Assembly: GCF_001013905.1 (NCBI RefSeq)
Contig: NZ_LN831790.1
Span: forward strand, 1,426,001 to 1,490,000
DNA from: Streptomyces leeuwenhoekii
Lineage (GTDB): Bacteria > Actinomycetota > Actinomycetes > Streptomycetales > Streptomycetaceae
Reading direction: 5' to 3'
Length of the DNA stretch: 64,000 nucleotides
This document shows, one piece after another, positions 32,981-40,422 of this stretch; the stretch's first letter is position 1; every line of letters begins with the position of its first letter. The notes under the pieces were generated by a model. That model was not told the origin of the DNA. It worked only from the letters and a program-made list of their open reading frames with translations, and did not search any database. Made by a program: the position numbers and the translations under genes.

Positions 32981-33470
32981 AAGGTGTCTGCCGCTCGGCG
33001 GGGTGTTCCCCGCGGCGACATGGACAACAATACCAAGGTTTCGGAGTGCCTTTCACCAGCGTTTCCGTCCGGCGCGCCCGCCGGCCGACGTCGCGGGACC
33101 CGTCTCACCAGCGGTTTCACCGGCTGTGACCCGTCGGTCACCGGTCGGCGCCGGCTCCGCCCCGGCGGCCCGGGACCGGCCGCGGGAGCCTGTCCACCTG
33201 GGCGCCCGAGGCGGGAGCCGACCGATCAAAACAGGACAGCGACCGTCTCCGGTACCCCTTCCGCGCCGATGACGGAAAGTGCCCCACGCCCTCTGGACAC
33301 CGCTCACCGGATGCGGGATAACAGGCTCCATACAGTATTCGTCGACTGTATGCAATGTACGACAGGTGCGACGGGCGGGTCACCGCCCACCGTGTGACGT
33401 ACGGCGATCGCCATGTACTGCGAGTACCGCGGGACCGTTCCCACCCCTTCAGAAGGGACAGGACATCGCC
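32981..33470. other. 490-base region upstream of the oxalate operon
   Basis: This separates the divergent tRNA-Leu gene from the oxalate operon. It contains the strong inverted repeat at 33329-33352 in an AT-richer patch and no convincing open frame. The leader from that patch to the oxc start is about 120 bases. Confidence 0.5.
33329..33352. promoter_or_regulatory. perfect inverted repeat, candidate operator of the oxalate operon
   Basis: CATACAGT (33329-33336) and ACTGTATG (33345-33352) are perfect 8-base arms around 8 bases. The site is AT-rich and lies about 120 bases before oxc. The spacing and ACTGTAT-like half-sites resemble those of GntR/FadR-type repressors. No regulator gene is adjacent. 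Confidence 0.6.
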
Positions 33471-35153
33471 ATGCCCGACGAAACCCAGGACGTCATCTCC
33501 GGCGGCCACCTCGTGGCCAAGGCCCTCAAAGCCGAGGGGGTCGACCGCATCTACACCCTGTGCGGCGGTCACATCATCGACATCTACGACGGCTGCGTCG
33601 ACGAGGGCATCGAGGTCGTCGACGTCCGCCACGAACAGGTCGCCGCCCACGCCGCCGACGGATACGCACGCGTCACGGGCAAGCCCGGCTGCGCGGTCGT
33701 CACCGCGGGGCCCGGCACGACCGACGCCGTCACCGGTGTCGCCAACGCCTTCCGGGCGGAGTCCCCCATGCTGCTGATCGGCGGTCAGGGTGCGCTGACC
33801 CAGCACATGATGGGGTCGCTACAGGACTTGCCGCACGTGGACATGATGAACCCGATCACCAAGTTCGCGGCGACCGTACCCGACACGGCCCGCGCGGCGG
33901 ACATGGTGTCCATGGCGTTCCGCGAGTGCTACCACGGCGCGCCCGGCCCCTCCTTCCTGGAAATCCCGCGCGACGTGCTGGACGCGAAGGTGCCGGTCTC
34001 CACCGCGCGGGTGCCCAAGGCGGGTGCCTACCGTGCCTCGACGCGTTCCCCCGGAGATCCGCAGGCGGTGGAGAAGCTGGCCGATCTGCTGGTGCACGCG
34101 GAGAAGCCGGTCGTCCTGCTGGGCAGCCAGGTCTGGACGACACGAGGTACCGAGGCCGCCGTCGAGCTCGTGCGCACGCTCGACATCCCCGCGTACATGA
34201 ACGGGGCGGGACGCGGCACGCTGCCGCCCGGGGACCCGCACCACTTCCAGCTCTCCCGCCGGTACGCGTTCTCCAACGCCGACGTCATCGTCATCGTCGG
34301 CACGCCTTTCGACTTCCGTATGGGCTACGGAAAACGGCTGTCGTCCGAGGCGACGGTGGTGCAGATCGACCTCGACTACCGCACCGTCGGCAAGAATCGC
34401 GACATCGACCTCGGCATCGTGGGCGACGCGGGCCTGGTCCTGAAGTCGGTGACCGATGCCGCCTCCGGACGGCTCGACGCAGGTGTCTCGCGGCGCAAGG
34501 AGTGGCTCGACGAGCTGCGGGCCGTCGAGCAGACGGCGCTGGACAAGCGTCTGCCGCAGCTTCGGTCGGACGCCTCCCCCATCCATCCCTACCGTCTGGT
34601 CAGCGAGATCAACGACTTCCTCACCGAGGAATCCCTCTATATCGGAGACGGCGGTGACATCGTCACCTTCTCCGGCCAGGTCGTGCAGCCCAAGTCGCCC
34701 GGTCACTGGATGGACCCGGGCCCGCTGGGCACGCTCGGTGTCGGAGTGCCCTTCGTGCTCGCCGCCAAGCAGGCACGGCCTGACAAGGAGGTCGTCGCCC
34801 TCTTCGGCGACGGCGCCTTCTCGCTCACCGGCTGGGACTTCGAGACCCTCGTCCGCTACGACCTCCCGTTCGTCGGGATCGTCGGCAACAACTCCTCGAT
34901 GAACCAGATCCGTTACGGCCAGGCCGCCAAGTACGGCAAGGACCGCGAGCGGGTCGGCAACACCCTCGGTGACGTCCCCTACGACAAGTTCGCGCAGATG
35001 CTGGGCGGCTACGGCGAGGAGGTGCGCGACCCCGCCGACATCGCTCCCGCGCTGCGCCGCGCCCGCGAGTCCGGCAAGCCCTCCCTGATCAACGTCTGGG
35101 TCGATCCCGACGCGTACGCCCCCGGAACCATGAACCAGACCATGTACAAGTGA
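33471..35153 (+). CDS. oxc: thiamine-diphosphate enzyme, probable oxalyl-CoA decarboxylase
   Basis: The 560-residue protein has the three-domain plan of acetolactate-synthase-like enzymes. The pyrimidine domain carries the catalytic Glu in RHEQVAAHAADGYAR (about residue 56), and the C-terminal ThDP domain has GDGAFSLTGWDFETL and the downstream NN. Oxalyl-CoA decarboxylase, which releases CO2 and formyl-CoA, is the best reading because the next genes encode a clear formyl-CoA:oxalate CoA-transferase and an OxlT-type carrier. On sequence alone it could also be labelled acetolactate synthase-like. ATG 33471 follows a GGGACAGGA ribosome site. It is first in a four-gene operon; frc starts 9 bases downstream. 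Confidence 0.8.
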   Translation: MPDETQDVISGGHLVAKALKAEGVDRIYTLCGGHIIDIYDGCVDEGIEVVDVRHEQVAAHAADGYARVTGKPGCAVVTAGPGTTDAVTGVANAFRAESPMLLIGGQGALTQHMMGSLQDLPHVDMMNPITKFAATVPDTARAADMVSMAFRECYHGAPGPSFLEIPRDVLDAKVPVSTARVPKAGAYRASTRSPGDPQAVEKLADLLVHAEKPVVLLGSQVWTTRGTEAAVELVRTLDIPAYMNGAGRGTLPPGDPHHFQLSRRYAFSNADVIVIVGTPFDFRMGYGKRLSSEATVVQIDLDYRTVGKNRDIDLGIVGDAGLVLKSVTDAASGRLDAGVSRRKEWLDELRAVEQTALDKRLPQLRSDASPIHPYRLVSEINDFLTEESLYIGDGGDIVTFSGQVVQPKSPGHWMDPGPLGTLGVGVPFVLAAKQARPDKEVVALFGDGAFSLTGWDFETLVRYDLPFVGIVGNNSSMNQIRYGQAAKYGKDRERVGNTLGDVPYDKFAQMLGGYGEEVRDPADIAPALRRARESGKPSLINVWVDPDAYAPGTMNQTMYK

Positions 35154-35162
35154 GGTGCCCTC

Positions 35163-36398
35163 ATGACAACGACCAAGGCCCTCGACGGCATCCGCGTCCT
35201 GGACATGACGCACGTGCAATCCGGGCCCTCGGCCACCCAGTTACTGGCCTGGCTCGGCGCGGACGTCGTCAAGCTGGAGGCGCCGACCGGTGACATCACG
35301 CGCAAGCAGCTACGCGACATCCCGGACGTCGACTCCCTCTACTTCACGATGCTCAACTGCAACAAGCGGAGCATCACCCTCAACACCAAGACCGAGCGCG
35401 GCAAGGAAATCCTCACCGAGCTGATCCGGCGCTCCGACGTCATGGTCGAGAACTTCGGGCCGGGCGCGGTCGACCGGATGGGGTTCACCTGGGACCGCAT
35501 CCGGGAGATCAATCCCCGGATCGTCTACGCCTCCATCAAGGGGTTCGGCGAGGGCCCGTACACCGGTTTCAAGGCGTACGAGGTCGTCGCCCAGGCCATG
35601 GGCGGGTCGATGGCGACCACCGGCTTCGAGGACGGGCCACCGCTGGCGACGGGGGCCCAGATCGGGGACTCGGGCACCGGCGTCCACACCGTGGCGGGCA
35701 TCCTCGCGGCGCTGTACCAGCGGGAGCGCACCGGGCGCGGGCAGCGGGTGAACGTGGCCATGCAGCACGCGGTGCTCAACCTCTGCCGGGTGAAGCTGCG
35801 CGATCAGCAGCGCCTGGCCCATGGTCCACTCGCCGAATATCCCAACGAGGACTTCGGCGACGAGGTTCCCAGGTCCGGCAACGCCTCGGGCGGCGGTCAG
35901 CCGGGCTGGGCGGTCAAGTGCGCACCGGGCGGTCCGAACGATTATGTGTACGTCATCGTGCAGCCCGTCGGCTGGCGGGCGATCACCGGGCTCATCGGCC
36001 GGCCGGAGCTGGCGGACGACCCCGAGTGGGCGACGCCTCAGGCCCGTCTGCCGAAGCTGAGCAAAATGTTCCAGTTGATCGAGGAGTGGTCCTCGACGCT
36101 GCCGAAGTGGGAGGTGCTGGAGCGGCTCAACGCGCACGACATCCCGTGCGGGCCGATCCTGTCCACCAAGGAGATCATCGAAGACGCCTCGCTCGCCGCC
36201 AACGGCATGGTCGTGCGCGTGCCGCACCCGCAGCGGGGCGAGTTCGTGACCGTCGGCAGCCCGCTCAAACTCTCCGACTCCCCCGTGGAGGTGACCGGTT
36301 CACCGCTGCTCGGGGAGCACAACGAGGAGGTCTACGTCGGTGAGCTCGGCCTCGGCCACGAGGAGCTGCGCCTGCTGAAGTCGGACGGGGTGATCTGA
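35163..36398 (+). CDS. frc: formyl-CoA:oxalate CoA-transferase
   Basis: The 411-residue protein is a class III CoA-transferase very like E. coli Frc in several long stretches ([62 protein letters not shown]). The catalytic Asp is in QIGDSGTG. It moves CoA from formyl-CoA to oxalate, feeding oxalyl-CoA to the upstream decarboxylase. Codon 27 (35241-35243) is TTA, the Leu codon read by the bldA tRNA in Streptomyces, so translation should depend on that tRNA. It is followed after 1 base by the acyl-CoA synthetase. Confidence 0.94.
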   Translation: MTTTKALDGIRVLDMTHVQSGPSATQLLAWLGADVVKLEAPTGDITRKQLRDIPDVDSLYFTMLNCNKRSITLNTKTERGKEILTELIRRSDVMVENFGPGAVDRMGFTWDRIREINPRIVYASIKGFGEGPYTGFKAYEVVAQAMGGSMATTGFEDGPPLATGAQIGDSGTGVHTVAGILAALYQRERTGRGQRVNVAMQHAVLNLCRVKLRDQQRLAHGPLAEYPNEDFGDEVPRSGNASGGGQPGWAVKCAPGGPNDYVYVIVQPVGWRAITGLIGRPELADDPEWATPQARLPKLSKMFQLIEEWSSTLPKWEVLERLNAHDIPCGPILSTKEIIEDASLAANGMVVRVPHPQRGEFVTVGSPLKLSDSPVEVTGSPLLGEHNEEVYVGELGLGHEELRLLKSDGVI

Positions 36399-36399
36399 C

Positions 36400-38547
36400 A
36401 TGGGGGCCGAGGACCGGATGCTCAGGGTCCGTGCGCTGCTGGACTCCGTGCGGGCCGAGGGCCGCACCGCGCTCACCGCGCCCGAGGGCAAGGTGGTCGC
36501 CAAGGCGTACGGGATCGCCGTGCCCGGGGAGGAACTCGCGCGGGACGTCGAGGAGGCGGTGGCGTGCGCGGCGCGCTTCGGCGGGCCCGTGGTGCTGAAG
36601 ATCGTCTCTCCGGACATCCTGCACAAGTCCGATGCCGGCGGCGTGGTCGTCGGGGTGGAGGGCGCGGCGCGGGTGCGGGCGGCGTTCCGCCGGATCGTGG
36701 ACAACGCGCGCGCGTACGCGCCCGAGGCGCGCATCCACGGTGTGCAGGTGCAGGAACTGCTGCCGCGGGGGCAGGAGGTCATCGTCGGCGCCGTTACCGA
36801 TCCCACGTTCGGGAAGGTGGTGGCGTTCGGGCTCGGCGGAGTGCTCGTCGAGGTGCTCAAGGACGTCACGTTCCGGCTCGCGCCGGTGGACGCGGACGAG
36901 GCGCTGTCGATGCTGGACTCGATCCGGGCGGCCCAGGTCCTGGACGGGGTGCGCGGGCAGCCGGCCGTGGACCGGCGGGCGGTGGCCGAGCAGATCCGCC
37001 GGGTGTCCGAACTGGTCGCGGACTTCCCCGAGATCGCCGAGGTGGACCTCAACCCCGTGATCGCGACCGCGAGGGGGGCGGTGGCGGCCGACGTCCGCGT
37101 GATCCTGGCCGAGTCGCTGCCGCCGGTACGCAGGTCGTACACGCGTGAGGAGATCCTCACCTCGATGCGCCGCCTGATGCGGCCGTCGTCGGTGGCGGTG
37201 ATCGGGGCCTCCGGCGAACCCGGCAAGATCGGCAACTCGGTGATGCGCAACCTCGTCGACGGGGGCTTCCCCGGGGAGATCCATCCGGTGAACCCCAAGG
37301 CCGACGACATCCTGGGCCGCAAGGCGTACAAGAGTGTCACCGACGTCCCCGGCGAGGTGGACGTCGCGGTCTTCGCGATTCCCGCGCGTTTCGTGGCCGC
37401 GGCGCTGGAGGAGGTGGGCCGCAGGAAGATCCCCAACGCCGTGCTGATCCCGTCGGGGTTCGCGGAGATTGGCGAACACGCGCTCCAGGCGGAGATCGTG
37501 GCGATCGCCGAGCGGCACGGCGTCCGGCTGCTGGGCCCGAACATCTACGGCTACTACTCGACCTGGCAGGACCTGTGCGCCACGTTCTGCACGCCCTACG
37601 ACGTCAAGGGAGGCGTGGCGCTGACCTCCCAGTCCGGCGGCATCGGCATGGCCGTCCTGGGGTTCGCCCGCAGCACGAAGACGGGCGTGTCTGCGATCGT
37701 GGGGCTCGGCAACAAATCGGACGTGGACGAGGACGACCTGCTGACGTGGTTCTGCGAGGACCCGCACACCGAGTGCATCGCGATGCACCTGGAGGACCTC
37801 AAGGACGGGCGCGCCTTCGTCGAGGCCGCGCGGGCGACCGTGCCGAGGAAGCCCGTCGTGGTCCTCAAGGCGGGGCGGACCGCCGCGGGCGCGCGGGCCG
37901 CCGGTTCCCACACCGGGGCGCTCGCCGGGGACGACGCCGTCTACGACGACATCCTGCGGCAGGCCGGGGTCATCCGGGCGCCCGGCCTGAAGGAGATGCT
38001 GGAGTACGCGCGCGCGTTGCCGGTGCTTCCGACGCCCAAGGGTGACAACGTCGTCGTCATCACCGGGGCCGGCGGCAGCGGGGTGCTGCTGTCGGACGCG
38101 GTGACCGACAACGGCCTGTCGCTGATGGAGATCCCGTCCGACCTCGACACCGCCTTCCGCGCGTTCATCCCGCCGTTCGGGGCGGCGGGCAACCCGGTGG
38201 ACATCACCGGGGGCGAGCCGCCGTCGACGTACGAGGCGACGATCCGGCTGGGAATGGAGGACCCGCGGATCCACGCGCTGGTCCTCGGCTACTGGCACAC
38301 CATCGTCACTCCCCCCATGGTGTTCGCCGAGCTCACCGCGCGCGTGGTGGAGGAGTTCCGGGCACGCGGCGTCGAGAAGCCGGTGGTGGCCTCCCTCGCG
38401 GGCGACGTCGAGGTGGAGGAGGCCGGCCGGTACCTGTTCGAGCGGGGGGTCGTGGCGTACCCGTACACGACGGAGATGCCGGTGGCGGTGCTCGGCGCGA
38501 AGTACCGCTGGGCGCGGGCGGCCGGGCTGCTGGGGGGCGGTTCATGA
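36400..38547 (+). CDS. ADP-forming acyl-CoA synthetase, single-chain
   Basis: The 715-residue protein joins an N-terminal ATP-grasp domain (about 1-245, with VVLKIVSPDILHKSDAGGVV) to a CoA-binding Rossmann domain (about 255-400, SVAVIGASGEPGKIGNSVM) and a ligase domain with the phospho-His region (TSQSGGIGMAVLG) and a further succinyl-CoA-synthetase-like part (ITGAGGSGVLLSDA). It is the acetyl/acyl-CoA synthetase (NDP-forming) family, which makes acyl-CoA from acid, ATP and CoA. In this operon it may prime the Frc/Oxc cycle by making formyl-CoA or oxalyl-CoA; that substrate is inferred only. It starts 1 base after frc. Confidence 0.88.
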   Translation: MGAEDRMLRVRALLDSVRAEGRTALTAPEGKVVAKAYGIAVPGEELARDVEEAVACAARFGGPVVLKIVSPDILHKSDAGGVVVGVEGAARVRAAFRRIVDNARAYAPEARIHGVQVQELLPRGQEVIVGAVTDPTFGKVVAFGLGGVLVEVLKDVTFRLAPVDADEALSMLDSIRAAQVLDGVRGQPAVDRRAVAEQIRRVSELVADFPEIAEVDLNPVIATARGAVAADVRVILAESLPPVRRSYTREEILTSMRRLMRPSSVAVIGASGEPGKIGNSVMRNLVDGGFPGEIHPVNPKADDILGRKAYKSVTDVPGEVDVAVFAIPARFVAAALEEVGRRKIPNAVLIPSGFAEIGEHALQAEIVAIAERHGVRLLGPNIYGYYSTWQDLCATFCTPYDVKGGVALTSQSGGIGMAVLGFARSTKTGVSAIVGLGNKSDVDEDDLLTWFCEDPHTECIAMHLEDLKDGRAFVEAARATVPRKPVVVLKAGRTAAGARAAGSHTGALAGDDAVYDDILRQAGVIRAPGLKEMLEYARALPVLPTPKGDNVVVITGAGGSGVLLSDAVTDNGLSLMEIPSDLDTAFRAFIPPFGAAGNPVDITGGEPPSTYEATIRLGMEDPRIHALVLGYWHTIVTPPMVFAELTARVVEEFRARGVEKPVVASLAGDVEVEEAGRYLFERGVVAYPYTTEMPVAVLGAKYRWARAAGLLGGGS

Positions 38548-38670
38548 GGTGAGGGGGCACGGGACCGGCCGGCGGTGCGCGTCGGCCGGCCCCAGGACCC
38601 GAACGCGCACGAAAGGCATGTGGGCAGGGGGCGCTGGCCAGATCTTTCGACGCAAGGGGTGCTGAGCCAC

Positions 38671-40062
38671 ATGACAACGACCGACTTCTCGAAGACGTCC
38701 GTCCCTTTCCGTGAGGTGACGGACCGCAACGGCCGCGTGTACCGGATCGGCGAGTCCGACCTCGACATCATGGGCCGGCCACGCAAATGGATGGTCATCC
38801 TGCCGTGGATCGGCATGATGGGCATCAGTTCCGCCGAGTACGCGTTCACATCGGCGGAGGACACGCTCCACGAGGCCCACCTGTGGAGCAGCGGACACAT
38901 CTTCTGGCTGATGGGCGTCTGGGTGTTCTTCCAGGCCGCCGTCGCCTTCCCCGCCGGGCAGTTACGGGAGAGCGGCCGACTGCCCGCCCGCTCGGCGATG
39001 CTGCTCGGCGCGGTGGGGACCCTGCTGGGCTACGTGTCGCTGGCGTACGCGCCGCATGTCGCCGTCGCCTACCTCGGCTTCGGCATGTGCAGCGGCATCG
39101 GCGCCGGCCTGGCCTACGCGACCTGCGTGAACATGGTCGGCAAGTGGTATCCGGAACGCAAGGGCGGCAAGACGGGCTTCGTCAACGGCGGTTTCGCCTA
39201 CGGTTCCGTGCCCTTCGTGTTCCTGTTCACCTCGTACATGGACCTGAACAACTACCACGCGGTGCTGGTCTCGGCTGGTGTCGGGCTGTGCCTGGTCGTG
39301 GCGGGGGCCGGCTGGTTCTTCCGGGACCCGCCGAAGAACTGGTGGCCCGCGCACGTCGACCCGCTCCGGCAGACCGACGACCCGAAGATCCGCCGGGCGC
39401 TGGAGAAGAACCCGCCGGCGGTCAAGCAGTACACCCCGGGGGAAGCCGCCCGCACCCCCGTCCTGTGGCTGATGTGGTTCTGTCTGCTGTGCACGGCCGG
39501 CATCAACATCTTCGGCATCGCCTTCCAGGTGCCGTTCGGCAAGGACATGGGCTTCGCGGGCGGAATCGTGGCCACCGCGATGTCCCTGAAGGCCATCGTC
39601 AACGGCACCGGGCGGGGGGTGATCGGCTGGATCTCCGACCGCTGCGGCCGTCGCCGCACGCTCGTCATCGTGTGCCTGGTGCTGGGCGCCGCCCAGTTCG
39701 GCGTGCTGGTCTCCGGCCGGATGGGCGTCATGCCGTTCTTCCTGCTGTGCTCCATGGTCTCCGGTTTCGGCGGCGGGGCGATCTTCCCGCTCTTCGCGGC
39801 CATGACGGCGGACTACTTCGGCGAGAACAACAACGCCACCAACTACGGCATGGTCTACAGCTCGAAGCTGATCTCCGGGCTCGTCGGCTCCGGCATGGGC
39901 GCGGTCGTCGTCGGCGCCTGGGACTACGAGGGCGCGTTCGCCCTGGCGGGGAGCATCGGGCTGGCCTCCGCCGTACTGGCGCTCTTCCTGAAGGCGCCGG
40001 GCCGGCCCGGGCCCCGGCGTGTCGTGCCCAACCCGCGGCCCCTGGGCGAGGAGCCGGCGTAA
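38671..40062 (+). CDS. MFS oxalate/formate antiporter-like transporter (OxlT type)
   Basis: The 463-residue protein has about 12 membrane segments and the OxlT-like sequence plan (FGMCSGIGAGLAYATCVNMV, KWYPERKGGKTGFVNGGFAY, YGMVYSSKLISGLVGS). It would import oxalate in exchange for formate. ATG 38671 follows the synthetase gene by 123 bases, a gap with no terminator. Codon 98 (38962-38964) is TTA, the second in this operon, again predicting bldA dependence. A hairpin at 40088-40143 follows. Confidence 0.88.
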   Translation: MTTTDFSKTSVPFREVTDRNGRVYRIGESDLDIMGRPRKWMVILPWIGMMGISSAEYAFTSAEDTLHEAHLWSSGHIFWLMGVWVFFQAAVAFPAGQLRESGRLPARSAMLLGAVGTLLGYVSLAYAPHVAVAYLGFGMCSGIGAGLAYATCVNMVGKWYPERKGGKTGFVNGGFAYGSVPFVFLFTSYMDLNNYHAVLVSAGVGLCLVVAGAGWFFRDPPKNWWPAHVDPLRQTDDPKIRRALEKNPPAVKQYTPGEAARTPVLWLMWFCLLCTAGINIFGIAFQVPFGKDMGFAGGIVATAMSLKAIVNGTGRGVIGWISDRCGRRRTLVIVCLVLGAAQFGVLVSGRMGVMPFFLLCSMVSGFGGGAIFPLFAAMTADYFGENNNATNYGMVYSSKLISGLVGSGMGAVVVGAWDYEGAFALAGSIGLASAVLALFLKAPGRPGPRRVVPNPRPLGEEPA

Positions 40063-40087
40063 CGGCGACGTACGGGTGGGAGGTACG

Positions 40088-40143
40088 GCGGCCCTTCACG
40101 CGACGGTGTCGCGGGGAGGGCCGCCGCCGTGTGAAGGGGCCGC
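40088..40143. terminator. hairpin after the OxlT-type gene
   Basis: GCGGCCCTTCAC (40088-40099) and GTGAAGGGGCCGC (40131-40143) pair with one bulged G, and the inner sequence can extend the stem. It starts 26 bases after the transporter stop and is the probable end of the oxalate operon. Confidence 0.65.
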
Positions 40144-40160
40144 GCGCGGGCTGCCGGTTC

Positions 40161-40260
40161 GGGGCGGCGGGCGGCGGGCGGCGGGGCGGCGGGGCGGCGG
40201 GGCGGCGGGCGGCGGGGCGGCGGGGCGGCGGGCGGCGGGGCGGCGGGCGGCGGGCGGCGG
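40161..40260. repeat. 100-bp GGCGGG(G)C tract, G-quadruplex prone
   Basis: One hundred bases consist only of G and C in irregular units of GGCGGGC and GGCGGGGC with G always on the plus strand. Many runs of three to four G make stable G-quadruplexes likely in DNA or RNA. The tract lies between the oxalate operon terminator and the ABC-F leader. Unit irregularity suggests replication slippage. Confidence 0.85.
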
Positions 40261-40304
40261 AAAACGAGTGGCCGGGGGCCGCGGGCGCGGGTACGTTCGT
40301 GTCC

Positions 40305-40319
40305 ATGGGAACTCTGTGA
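40305..40319 (+). other. possible four-codon upstream ORF (MGTL) before the ABC-F gene
   Basis: ATG GGA ACT CTG TGA lies 103 bases before the ABC-F start. A TACGTT (40292-40297) sits where a -10 would place transcription at or next to this ATG, giving a leaderless minigene. Antibiotic-resistance ABC-F genes are often controlled by such leader peptides. The evidence here is positional only. The rest of the 40063-40422 gap holds the hairpin and G-rich tract. Confidence 0.25.
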
Positions 40320-40422
40320 TCGCCCCGAGCGCGACCGCGTCGAGCACCGCTCCGCCGTCGTAGCGCTCTCTCGTGCTCATCCGTCCGTTCTGCCGGCCTC
40401 GGCCGAGAACAGGGGCTTTCGC

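Noticed and set aside
33471..35153. Acetolactate synthase (branched-chain biosynthesis)
   Set aside because: The general fold matches, but there is no small-subunit gene, and the neighbours are a formyl-CoA:oxalate transferase and an oxalate carrier.
40161..40260. Possible CRISPR or regular tandem-repeat array
   Set aside because: The units are 7-8 bases, irregular, with no spacers. It is a low-complexity G-rich tract.
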